Source of the DNA: Phycisphaerales bacterium
Lineage (GTDB): Bacteria; Planctomycetota; Phycisphaerae; Phycisphaerales; UBA5793
Assembly (NCBI GenBank): GCA_020852515.1
Contig: JADZAS010000016.1
Location: 404,062 to 468,061 of the forward strand
DNA length: 64,000 nt
Direction: 5' to 3'
Part shown: positions 40,337-48,093 of the stretch, piece by piece
Layout: each line of letters starts with the position of its first letter
Numbering within the stretch: position 1 is the stretch's first letter
Made by a program: the position numbers and the translations under genes
Notes under the pieces: generated by a model
The model's database searches: none
The model's input: the letters and a program-made list of their open reading frames with translations, nothing else
What the model was told of the DNA's origin: nothing

Positions 40337-42418
40337 ATGAAGCGACTCCTCCTCATGGGAACTGCGGCAGCGATCCTGGCGACGCCGGTCCTGGCCGGTG
40401 AAATCGACCCTGACTTGCGGCGGATCATCCTCAAGACACCCGACAACGAGGTGCTCTCTACGCTGGTCTTCCTCAACGACCAGGTCAACATCGCGCAGAT
40501 GAACACAGCAATGAACCAGGCGAAAGTCAATCTGCGCGAGCGGCACCGGCTCGTCGTCACTTCGCTGCAGGAAAAGGCCGGCCTGACGCAAGGCGACCTC
40601 GTCGAGCATCTGACGGACCTGAAGGACGCCGGACGCATTTCCGACTTCCACCCCTACTGGCTCTCCAACGCGATCCGCGTTGACGCCACACGCAGCGAGA
40701 TTGTGCAACTGGCCGGTCGTCAGGATGTGCTCCGCATCTACTTCAACTATCCGATTGAAACCGTCGCGCCGATGGGGGCGCCCGTCGCCGTCGAGCAAGG
40801 CGGCAACGGCGGGCTCGACAATCCCGAGCCCGGTCTCGTCGCCATTCGCGCTCCGGAAGTCTGGACCGAGTTCGGCGTCATGGGCAATGGCGTGCTCACC
40901 TCGACGCTGGATACCGGCGTTGACGGCAACCACCCCGCGCTAGCCAGCCGCTGGGCAGGCGTGGCCGACTCGCGCTACGCCGGCCACCCCGAGTGGGCGT
41001 GGTTCGATCCGGTGACCAACACCACCTTCCCGACCGCATTCGGCAGCCACGGCACCCACACCATGGGCACGGTGTGCGGCGGCGCACCGGGCGATGAAAT
41101 CGGCGTCGCTCCGGGCGCCACCTGGATCCACGCGGCCGTCATCGACCGCGTGAGCATCCAGCGCACCGTTGCCGATGCGCTGCTCGCCTTCGAGTGGCTC
41201 GTCGATCCGGATGGCGACCCGAACACGAACTGGGACGTCCCGGCGGTCTGCTCCAACTCGTGGCGCCTCGTCACGGGCCACGGCTATCCGCCGTGCGATG
41301 AAACGTTCTGGACGCACCTGGATGCCTGTGAAGCCGCCGGCACGCTCATCACCTTCTCGGCCGGCAACGAAGGCTTCTCGGGGCTCGGCCGCCCGTCCGA
41401 TCGCGCGACCGACGAGTATCGCACTTTTGCGGTGGCCGCAGTAGACGCCAACCAGCAGGGCTGGCCCATTGCGGGCTTCTCCTCGCGCGGGCCGACGAAC
41501 TGCACGCCCAACGGCCAGCCGGCGATCAAGCCGGACATCTCCGGCCCGGGCGTCAACGTCCGTTCCGCTCTGCCGGGCAACTCCTACGGCAACCTCAGCG
41601 GCACCTCGATGGCCTCTCCGCACATCAACGGCGTGGTCTGCCTGATGCGCGAAGTCAACCCCGATCTGTCGGTTGATGACATCAAGCAGATCATCTATGA
41701 CACCGCGTTCGACCTCGGCGATCCGGGCGAAGACAACAACTACGGCTACGGCATGGTGGATGCGTACGAAGCGGTCGTCGCCGCCATCAGTGGCGATATC
41801 CCGATGCGGCTTCGCGCGGCTTCGTGGACGGCCGGCGTCGAGACGGATCTCGAAGTCTTCCGCGCCACGCCCGGCAGCCACGTCGCGTTCGTCTACAGCA
41901 TTCAGGGAACGGGCAGCACCTACGTGCCCCAGCTGGATGTGACGCTCGATCTCGCCTCGCCGCGCCTCGCCGGCATTGAAACCGCCGACCAGGACGGCTA
42001 CGCGCTGCACCACATGCTCGTTCCCTTCGGCTCCGAAGGCACGCACGTGTGGATGCAGGCCGCCGAATTCCAGCGCAAATCCAACGTCGTCGATCAGCCC
42101 GTCGAGTACCGCCTGACGCTCGAAGTGTCGCGCTGGCTCGCCGGCGTGCGCGGAGACGCGGAGGTCTTCGGCGCCACTCCCGGCGCCACGGTCGCCTTCC
42201 TGGCCAGTTTCGACGGCACGGGCAGCACCTTCATCCCGCAATTCAACGTGACAGTTGACCTGCTCAACCCCGTCACGGCGGGCACGCGCGTCGCCGACCA
42301 GAACGGCTACGCGCTGTTGCGCCAGCTGATCCCGATCGAACTGCAGGGGCGGCATGTCTGGATGCAGGCCGTCGAGCAGCGGAGCAAGTCCAATCTCGTC
42401 GAGCAGGACATCGAGTAG
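40337..42418 (+). CDS. Secreted subtilisin-like serine peptidase 2 (S8)
   Basis: This 693-residue paralogue of the preceding gene has a signal peptide, a propeptide-like domain and an S8 domain with Asp192, His238 and Ser424 at the same positions. Two copies of the C-terminal beta domain are present (about residues 485-590 and 595-693) instead of one. Both end in a K-S-N-V/L-x-x-Q/E motif. The catalytic domain is almost identical to peptidase 1, while the N-terminal part is only about two-thirds identical. At residue 310 the S-W-G seen in peptidase 1 is S-W-R; this corresponds to Gly127 of subtilisin, near the S1 pocket. AGGCGGGGA precedes ATG 40337. Confidence 0.93.
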   Translation: MKRLLLMGTAAAILATPVLAGEIDPDLRRIILKTPDNEVLSTLVFLNDQVNIAQMNTAMNQAKVNLRERHRLVVTSLQEKAGLTQGDLVEHLTDLKDAGRISDFHPYWLSNAIRVDATRSEIVQLAGRQDVLRIYFNYPIETVAPMGAPVAVEQGGNGGLDNPEPGLVAIRAPEVWTEFGVMGNGVLTSTLDTGVDGNHPALASRWAGVADSRYAGHPEWAWFDPVTNTTFPTAFGSHGTHTMGTVCGGAPGDEIGVAPGATWIHAAVIDRVSIQRTVADALLAFEWLVDPDGDPNTNWDVPAVCSNSWRLVTGHGYPPCDETFWTHLDACEAAGTLITFSAGNEGFSGLGRPSDRATDEYRTFAVAAVDANQQGWPIAGFSSRGPTNCTPNGQPAIKPDISGPGVNVRSALPGNSYGNLSGTSMASPHINGVVCLMREVNPDLSVDDIKQIIYDTAFDLGDPGEDNNYGYGMVDAYEAVVAAISGDIPMRLRAASWTAGVETDLEVFRATPGSHVAFVYSIQGTGSTYVPQLDVTLDLASPRLAGIETADQDGYALHHMLVPFGSEGTHVWMQAAEFQRKSNVVDQPVEYRLTLEVSRWLAGVRGDAEVFGATPGATVAFLASFDGTGSTFIPQFNVTVDLLNPVTAGTRVADQNGYALLRQLIPIELQGRHVWMQAVEQRSKSNLVEQDIE

Positions 42419-42457
42419 CCAGCTCGCTCGAAGAGCACGTCAATCGAGTTCAGAATC

Positions 42458-42495
42458 AGCCCCGCGGGCCCTCGCCCGCGGGGCTGTTCCTTTTC
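42458..42495 (+). terminator. Rho-independent terminator after subtilase 2
   Basis: AGCCCCGCGGG (42458-42468) pairs perfectly with CCCGCGGGGCT (42475-42485) and is followed by GTTCCTTTTCC. It lies 40 bases after the stop codon. Confidence 0.9.
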
Positions 42496-42582
42496 CGCGA
42501 CCGGCGCGGCGGCAACCCCACGGCTTCCAGCTTCGCGAAAGTTCTTGCCGGAGCCGCTCGCGCCGGAGCGCCACTAAATGGA

Positions 42583-42618
42583 TATAATTGTCCCTATTCG
42601 AGTCGCCAAGCCGACTCG
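42583..42618 (+). promoter_or_regulatory. Candidate -10 box and leader hairpin for the radical SAM gene
   Basis: TATAAT at 42583-42588 is a perfect -10 hexamer in an otherwise GC-rich gap, but I see no good -35 at the right spacing. Immediately downstream, CGAGTCG (42599-42605) and CGACTCG (42612-42618) form a 7-bp hairpin with a 6-base loop, which would sit at the 5' end of a ~120-base leader. Confidence 0.4.
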
Positions 42619-42719
42619 TTCAAGTGCGTGGATCATGACCTCGTCGACTCCTCTTTGCAACCCAGCGCGCCGGTCAGTCCTCGACCGCGTGCGTCGAACC
42701 ACCCAAAGGCACCCAGCGA

Positions 42720-44426
42720 ATGACCACAGTTGTTGCGCACTCTGCTTATCGACCCGCGACCTATCCGACTCACCCGCGCGGCTCCAACGCCCGCGTCCTG
42801 CTCACCAGCGTGTTCGGTCCCTACGCCCGGGATGATGAATACGGCAGCCGATCGCTGAATCCGATGGAGCTGTATCACAATCAGGTCACGCGCGTGCAGC
42901 GGGCCTTCTCGCTGCGCATGTTCCATCGGTCCTGGGGATTGATGCTCATTCAGAGCAACATCACCGCCCCCTGCACGCTGCTGGACTTTCCGACGCTCGA
43001 TCGGCTCATCGAAGAGCTGCGCACCGAGCCTTACGACATCATCGGCATCGGAGCGATCATTCCGAATCTGTCCAAGGTGCGCCACATGTGCGAGATCATC
43101 CGCCGGCACCAGCCGCAGGCGACGCTCGTGATCGGCGGCCACGTGGCGAACTACCCAGACCTCGACCGCCTTGTCGACGCCGACCACATCGTGCGCGGCG
43201 AGGGGGTTGAGTGGATGCGCCGCTATCTTGGCGAAGACACCGCCGCGCCGATCAGGCATCCGCGCATCTCCTCGGGGATTGGCTCACGCACGATGGGAGT
43301 CGCCATGCGCGAGAAGCAGGGCGACGTGGCGGCCGTGCTCCTGCCCTCCGTCGGCTGCCCCATGGGGTGCAACTTCTGCGCCACTTCAGCCATGTTCGGC
43401 GGCAAAGGCGCGTGCATCCACTTCTACGAAACCGGCGATGAACTCTTCGACGTCATGTGCGGCCTTGAAGCAGACATGAAAGTGCGATCCTTCTTCGTGA
43501 TGGACGAAAACTTTCTGCTGCATCGCAAGCGGGCCCTGCGACTACTCGAACTGATGCAGCAGCACCACAAGGCCTGGTCGCTGTACATCTTCGCTTCGGC
43601 CAATGTGCTTCGCGCCTACTCGATCGAGCAGATCGTCGCGCTGGGAATCTCGTGGGTCTGGATGGGCCTGGAGGGCAAGGATGCGGCCTACACCAAGCTG
43701 CGCGACGCCGACACCCGCACGCTGGTGCGGACCCTGCAGTCGCACGGCATCCGCGTACTCGGCTCGAGCATCATCGGCATGGAGAATCACACGCTCGACA
43801 ACATCGATGACGCGATCGATTACGCGGTCGAGCACGACACGGAGTTTCACCAGTTCATGCTCTACACGCCGATCCCCGGCACACCGCTCTACAAAGAGCA
43901 CCAGCAGGCCGGCACAATGCTGCCGCCCGATGAGTACGTCGAGTCGGACATCCATGGGCAGTTGATGTTCAACTTCCGGCACCCGCACATCCCGCGCGGC
44001 GAAGAGGGCCGGCTGATCCTCCGCGCGTTCCAGCGCGACTTCGAAGTCAACGGGCCCAGCGTCGTTCGCATCGCACGAACCGTGCTTCAGGGCTGGAAGC
44101 GCTACAAGAACCACCCGGATCGGCGCATCCGCTCGCGCTTCGCCTGGGAAGCGCGCGACTTGGCGGTGACGTACGCCGGGGCGCTCTGGGCCGCCCGAGA
44201 GCACTTCAGGCACGCCAACGCCGCGCTATCGGCCCGCATCGCGCACAGTCTTGACGAGATCAAGAAGGAGTTCGGCTGGAAGGCTCGACTCGCAGCGCCG
44301 CTGGTCGGCCGCTACCTGCTGAAGATGCTCGCTCGCGAAGAACAGCGGCTGGCCAACCATTGGACCTATGAACCGCCGACGTTCTACGAACACAACGCGC
44401 ACGTGCGCCTCGGCGCCGCGACCTGA
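42720..44426 (+). CDS. B12-binding radical SAM protein
   Basis: This 568-residue cytoplasmic protein has an N-terminal cobalamin-binding Rossmann domain (about 25-180, with I-G-G-H-V near 139). A radical SAM domain has the cluster motif CPMGCNFC (Cys213, Cys217, Cys220) and Y-T-P-I-P-G-T-P-L near residue 381. A helical C-terminal extension of about 150 residues follows. Proteins of this class typically methylate or rearrange unactivated carbons in lipids, tetrapyrroles or antibiotics. The substrate here is unknown and no pathway genes flank it. ATG 42720 lacks a strong ribosome binding site but fits the domain start. The gene converges with the regulator at 44444-44980, 17 bases away. Confidence 0.9.
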   Translation: MTTVVAHSAYRPATYPTHPRGSNARVLLTSVFGPYARDDEYGSRSLNPMELYHNQVTRVQRAFSLRMFHRSWGLMLIQSNITAPCTLLDFPTLDRLIEELRTEPYDIIGIGAIIPNLSKVRHMCEIIRRHQPQATLVIGGHVANYPDLDRLVDADHIVRGEGVEWMRRYLGEDTAAPIRHPRISSGIGSRTMGVAMREKQGDVAAVLLPSVGCPMGCNFCATSAMFGGKGACIHFYETGDELFDVMCGLEADMKVRSFFVMDENFLLHRKRALRLLELMQQHHKAWSLYIFASANVLRAYSIEQIVALGISWVWMGLEGKDAAYTKLRDADTRTLVRTLQSHGIRVLGSSIIGMENHTLDNIDDAIDYAVEHDTEFHQFMLYTPIPGTPLYKEHQQAGTMLPPDEYVESDIHGQLMFNFRHPHIPRGEEGRLILRAFQRDFEVNGPSVVRIARTVLQGWKRYKNHPDRRIRSRFAWEARDLAVTYAGALWAAREHFRHANAALSARIAHSLDEIKKEFGWKARLAAPLVGRYLLKMLAREEQRLANHWTYEPPTFYEHNAHVRLGAAT

Positions 44427-44443
44427 TCGGCCGCGTCGACGCG

Positions 44444-44980
44444 TCAGATCTGATCAAGGATGGGCAGGTACTGCTCGCCCCGCCGCGTCGGGAGGTAGAT
44501 GCTGCCCGGCGGCGGGCCGTCCAGCAGTTCCCGCGCGATCAGGTCGGCGCGGGACAGGTCCTTGAGCGCAATCGAAACAGCCCGGTCGGTGGCCGTGTCC
44601 AGTGCCTGTGCGACCTGCGTAAATCGCGCGGGCCCTGGGCCGATGACAAACAGCGCGGGCATCGACCACTTGCGCAGCGCGATCTCGGTCGCGTCCGTCC
44701 GCTGCATGGCCCACTCGAGCCGGCCGCACGCCGGCGCGAGGCGCTCGCCGCGCCGCGTGAGGATGTACTCGGGCCGAAGGGGGTGGCCGTAGCCCGGATT
44801 GCGCCGGATCCAGCCGAGATCGATGAGTTCATCGAGCGCCTGCCGCACGGATCCGGCATTGGCCCCGAGCGCATGGACGAGTGAAACGAACTTGGCGCCC
44901 TGGGCGCGGTCCAGTTCAGCCATGATGGGGCACGCCCAGCGGCGTCGAAACAGGGCCATGAGACGATCGAGGCGGTCCAT
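44444..44980 (-). CDS. Regulator with two HxlR-like winged-helix domains
   Basis: This 178-residue protein reads as two consecutive winged-helix units. Unit one (about 1-85) has L-F-R-R-R-W-A-C-P-I-M, G-S-V-R-Q-A-L-D-E-L-I-D-L-G-W-I and the wing end Y-I-L-T-R-R-G. Unit two (about 100-178) has L-R-K-W-S-M-P-A-L-F-V, R-A-V-S-I-A-L-K-D-L and Y-L-P-T-R-R-G. This order (W-x-x-P-I/A-L, helix, T-x-x-G) is the HxlR pattern repeated. I chose ATG 44980; a longer frame reaches 45112 and would add a hydrophobic N-terminus, which is unlikely for a regulator. It is divergent from a VOC gene, its probable target. Confidence 0.7.
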   Translation of the reverse strand: MDRLDRLMALFRRRWACPIMAELDRAQGAKFVSLVHALGANAGSVRQALDELIDLGWIRRNPGYGHPLRPEYILTRRGERLAPACGRLEWAMQRTDATEIALRKWSMPALFVIGPGPARFTQVAQALDTATDRAVSIALKDLSRADLIARELLDGPPPGSIYLPTRRGEQYLPILDQI

Positions 44981-45112
44981 CGCAGTGAGATTCCCCGAGA
45001 TTAACAGGCCAGGCGCGACCAGAAGGGCCGCAAACCACCGCAGCACCGTCCGGCGCTGCAGGCGGGGCGAGGGCGTGTCGCGCAACTGATTCATCGCCGC
45101 CGCCCCCCCCAC

Positions 45113-45140
45113 TTGACATAGAAAGTATAGTGGCTATATT
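45113..45140 (+). promoter_or_regulatory. Sigma-70-type promoter with overlapping dyad
   Basis: TTGACA at 45113-45118 and TATATT at 45135-45140, 16 bases apart, form a near-consensus promoter for the VOC gene. The dyad TATAG-TGG-CTATA (45126-45138) overlaps the -10 box. It is a plausible operator for the divergent double winged-helix regulator. Confidence 0.7.
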
Positions 45141-45186
45141 CCGTGAATCAACCGCCGGCCCGCCGGCCCAAACCAATGGAGAACCC

Positions 45187-45570
45187 ATGCCATCACCCAT
45201 CGAATACAACGGCGGACTCACGATCTCCAGCAGCGTCACCAACCTGAAGAAGTCCATCGACTGGTACACCAGCGTCCTCGGCTTCACGCACCTCTACACC
45301 GTCGAGGAGATCGGCTGGTGCGAACTCCAGACGCCCGTCGAGGGCGGCCGCGTCAACCTCGGCCTCTCGCAGGTCGAAAAAGTCACGCCCGGCGGCCCCA
45401 CGCCGACGTTTGGCGTGAAAGACATCGATAAGGCCCGCGCCACACTCGAATCGAAGAGGGTCCGCTTTGACGGGCCCACGCGCGAGTACCCCGGCATGGT
45501 GCGCCTCGCGACGTTCTACGACCCGGACGGCAACTCGCTCATGCTCTACCAGTCGCTCGGGCAGGAGTGA
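45187..45570 (+). CDS. VOC (glyoxalase/bleomycin-resistance-like) family protein
   Basis: This 127-residue cytoplasmic protein has the paired beta-alpha-beta-beta-beta modules of the vicinal oxygen chelate fold. S-I-D-W-Y-T-S-V-L-G-F is near residue 21, V-K-D-I-D-K-A-R near 79 and F-Y-D-P-D-G-N-S-L-M-L-Y near 112-123. Such proteins dimerise around a metal and act in detoxification or bind antibiotics. The substrate is unknown. ATG 45187 follows GGAG. It is divergent from the winged-helix regulator and has a strong promoter, suggesting inducible expression. Confidence 0.88.
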   Translation: MPSPIEYNGGLTISSSVTNLKKSIDWYTSVLGFTHLYTVEEIGWCELQTPVEGGRVNLGLSQVEKVTPGGPTPTFGVKDIDKARATLESKRVRFDGPTREYPGMVRLATFYDPDGNSLMLYQSLGQE

Positions 45571-45638
45571 CGTGCAGGCATCGGCCCCGATGAGCGGCTG
45601 AATGAGCCGAATGCCTCCGACACATGAAACATCCGGGG

Positions 45639-45662
45639 ACGCTGGGCGGTTTAACCCAGCGT
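45639..45662 (+). terminator. 8-bp hairpin between the VOC and Vgb-like genes
   Basis: ACGCTGGG (45639-45646) pairs perfectly with CCCAGCGT (45655-45662) across CGGTTTAA. No T tract follows. It ends 26 bases before the next start codon, so it could be a weak terminator or a leader structure. Confidence 0.4.
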
Positions 45663-45688
45663 AGCCGTCAACGCACCCGGAGAATCTC

Positions 45689-47197
45689 ATGTTCACGATG
45701 CTTGCGCTCGCAGCCGCACTCACTCCGCCGCAGATCGATTCACCCCTGCTCGCGGCGATCCAGCAGACCACGCTCGCCATCCCCGGCAGCGGCTTTGGCC
45801 AGCCCGGACCGGGTTCGTCCATCATTGCGCGGGTCGGCGGTCAGCGCCTCACCATTCCCTCGACGGCTGATGCGATCGTCTCATGGGACGACCAGAAGAT
45901 CGTTCTCGCCGTGGATGAGTTCGCGCGGAGCGGTTCGATCCGCGTCCGCACGCCAGAAGGAATCAGCCCGCCCAGCCGGATCGACGTGTTCTCCTACGAC
46001 TGGTTCGACATCCCGCCCACGCCCGGCACCAACGGTGCGCCGCTGTCGATCGAGGCGGACGGGCAGGGCCAGGTCTGGGTGAACCAGGAGTTCCATCTCG
46101 AGTTCCAGCATCTCGACCCCGGCGCTGGCGTCGTCACCGGGCTGGCGATTCCCAAGCCGCCCAACCCGGGCCCGTTCGCCACCACACTCTTTGGAGATCA
46201 CCGCACCCAAACCAGCGTGCTCGGCGAAGATGTGCTGGTGGATCCGCAGGGACGCATCTGGTTCACGCAGGGCGGCGGCTCGCTCTACAGCGGCGCGTAC
46301 CCCAATCACAGTCGCGTGGTCTGCTTCGACCCGCACGCGCCCGGCGGCAGCGAGTGGCGCGTCTACAACATGCCCGGCGACTGGAACGAGATCATCGGCC
46401 TGGCGTGGGATGAGCCGCGCGGCCGCATGTGGGTCGCGCAGGGCAGCCTCGAGACCGGGCCAATCCTCGCCAGTTTTGACCCTGAGCGCATCCCCTTCGA
46501 CAACCACTTCGACTTCAGCACCTCACTGCTGCATCAGATCTGCGAGCAGGGTGAGCCGACGGACGACTGCTATCGCGTGTATCGCCTGCCGCCCGGCTCC
46601 AAGCACCCCGCACACATGGTGGTTGACGATCACGGCCTGGTCTGGTACACCGCGTACTGGGGCAATCGCATCGGTGTGCTGCACCCCGAATCGGGCCGCA
46701 TCATCGAATACCCCCTGCCCGAGCCCATCGGCTTGGGCGATCCGGTGTGGGTGGTCGGCTCAGGCCCGTGGCAGATGGTCGAGGCGCCAAACGGCGACAT
46801 TATCTTCTGCGAGTTCTTCGACAGCACGATTGATCGCTTCATCGCCAGCCGGGTGCTCGATCCCGCGTGCCAGTCGCTCAACGGCGAGGGCCGCAACCCC
46901 TGCATTGTCGAGTGGGTGGTGCCCGGCGCCGATCTGCGCAACCAGCGCGTGCATTCGATCGCCTATGACCTCGAGGGCAGGCTGTGGTTCACACAGTCCG
47001 CCGTGGCGGAGGGAGATACTTCGCTGGGTTTCATCACGGCCGACTGGCAGACCTGCGTGCGCCTTCCGGATCTGAACGCGTTCCCCGCGCGCACGTACGC
47101 GGATGCCGCGGGCATCTCCGTCGATCCGACCACCGGCGACATCTACTTCTGCGAGTTCAAGCGCCAGCGCATCGGGCGGCTGCACAAGATGGAGTGA
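45689..47197 (+). CDS. Secreted Vgb-like beta-propeller protein
   Basis: This 502-residue protein has a short hydrophobic signal peptide (M-L-A-L-A-A-A-L). An IPT/TIG-like beta domain follows (about 28-105, with I-P-G-S-G-F-G and D-A-I-V-S-W-D-D). The propeller has repeats such as G-R-I-W-F-T-Q, G-L-V-W-Y-T-A, G-R-L-W-F-T-Q and G-D-I-Y-F-C-E. The W-F-T repeats are those of virginiamycin B lyase (Vgb)-like propellers, but lyase activity cannot be assumed. ATG 45689 follows CCCGGAGA. The end converges with a lipoprotein gene 25 bases away. Confidence 0.82.
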   Translation: MFTMLALAAALTPPQIDSPLLAAIQQTTLAIPGSGFGQPGPGSSIIARVGGQRLTIPSTADAIVSWDDQKIVLAVDEFARSGSIRVRTPEGISPPSRIDVFSYDWFDIPPTPGTNGAPLSIEADGQGQVWVNQEFHLEFQHLDPGAGVVTGLAIPKPPNPGPFATTLFGDHRTQTSVLGEDVLVDPQGRIWFTQGGGSLYSGAYPNHSRVVCFDPHAPGGSEWRVYNMPGDWNEIIGLAWDEPRGRMWVAQGSLETGPILASFDPERIPFDNHFDFSTSLLHQICEQGEPTDDCYRVYRLPPGSKHPAHMVVDDHGLVWYTAYWGNRIGVLHPESGRIIEYPLPEPIGLGDPVWVVGSGPWQMVEAPNGDIIFCEFFDSTIDRFIASRVLDPACQSLNGEGRNPCIVEWVVPGADLRNQRVHSIAYDLEGRLWFTQSAVAEGDTSLGFITADWQTCVRLPDLNAFPARTYADAAGISVDPTTGDIYFCEFKRQRIGRLHKME

Positions 47198-47222
47198 CCA
47201 GGCGCGGACGCTGCAACACAGC

Positions 47223-48041
47223 CTACTTGTCCGGCTGGTCGCACTGCTGGCGAATGCGATCATGCATTGTCGCGAATCCGGCAATATGACCATAGTGGGA
47301 TTGCCACTCGTCGAGCATCTGCAGGCTCTCTTCGCGTGTGATGCGTTTGCACTCGCGCAATGTGCGCGTGACCACAAGCCCCAGGGCGCCGTGATCGCGA
47401 TCGGAGTGCCGCATCGATGCTTCGAAAAACTGCCGCAGCCGGTCCGCGGATGAATCGATGATGCCGGCCACGGCCTGCGGATCGCGCCGATTCCACTCGC
47501 TCAGCCAGTTGACAGCGCCGCATTGATCCAGAGCCGTCAAGGAATCATCATGCAGCGCGCTGAGCATCTGCGTTCCGACGACTTCGGGTGGGTAGAGCAT
47601 CGGCACGAGCATGCGCCCGGCATCCGTCACCTGCAGTGCGTCAAGTCGATCGCTCAATGCGGCGGCAACCTGGAGGTACTTCGGATCCTGGCTTCGTTCG
47701 GCCAATGCGGCGACGATGTACACCAGGCTCAGGCACAACGAGTCGTTCGCCTCCTGGGCGAACGCGACGATCTGCTCCGCGTGATCGGGGACGTCTGTTA
47801 TCTGCTTCAGCGCGCGATCGTAGCCGCTGTCGTCAAACGAGCCGAAGAGCGCCGGCTTGAGCCACTCGGGCGGATCTGCAAAGCCCGATTCAACGGGCAC
47901 AGGAGGGGACGCGGGAGTCGCCGTCGTTGCTCCGCCTCCGGCCGAGGGATCACTCGTTCGCTCTTGCGACTCGGATTTACCACACGAGCACAGGCACACC
48001 AGCACGCCTGCAAGCGCCAGATTCACGAAACTGTTGCGCAA
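47223..48041 (-). CDS. Lipoprotein of unknown function
   Basis: This 272-residue protein has a signal peptide with a lipobox (A-G-V-L-V-C-L-C-S-C; the last Cys would be lipidated). A Ser/Ala/Pro-rich linker follows, then a helical domain of about 220 residues with D-Y/R-A-L-K-Q, N-D-S-L-C-L-S-L-V-Y-I-V-A-A-L and C-x-R-I-T-R-E-E. I chose TTG 48041 because GGAGG lies seven bases upstream and it gives a compact signal peptide; no ATG fits. I recognise no family. It follows modC on the same strand after about 50 bases, but may be unrelated to molybdate uptake. Confidence 0.7.
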   Translation of the reverse strand: MRNSFVNLALAGVLVCLCSCGKSESQERTSDPSAGGGATTATPASPPVPVESGFADPPEWLKPALFGSFDDSGYDRALKQITDVPDHAEQIVAFAQEANDSLCLSLVYIVAALAERSQDPKYLQVAAALSDRLDALQVTDAGRMLVPMLYPPEVVGTQMLSALHDDSLTALDQCGAVNWLSEWNRRDPQAVAGIIDSSADRLRQFFEASMRHSDRDHGALGLVVTRTLRECKRITREESLQMLDEWQSHYGHIAGFATMHDRIRQQCDQPDK

Positions 48042-48093
48042 CGCCGGACCTCCGGAGTGATCGAGGCAAGCATAGGCGCCGCTGGCCCACCCG

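Noticed and set aside
44981..45112. N-terminal extension of the winged-helix regulator with a hydrophobic stretch
   Set aside because: It would overlap the promoter and operator of the divergent gene and put a membrane-like segment on a soluble regulator; ATG 44980 fits better.
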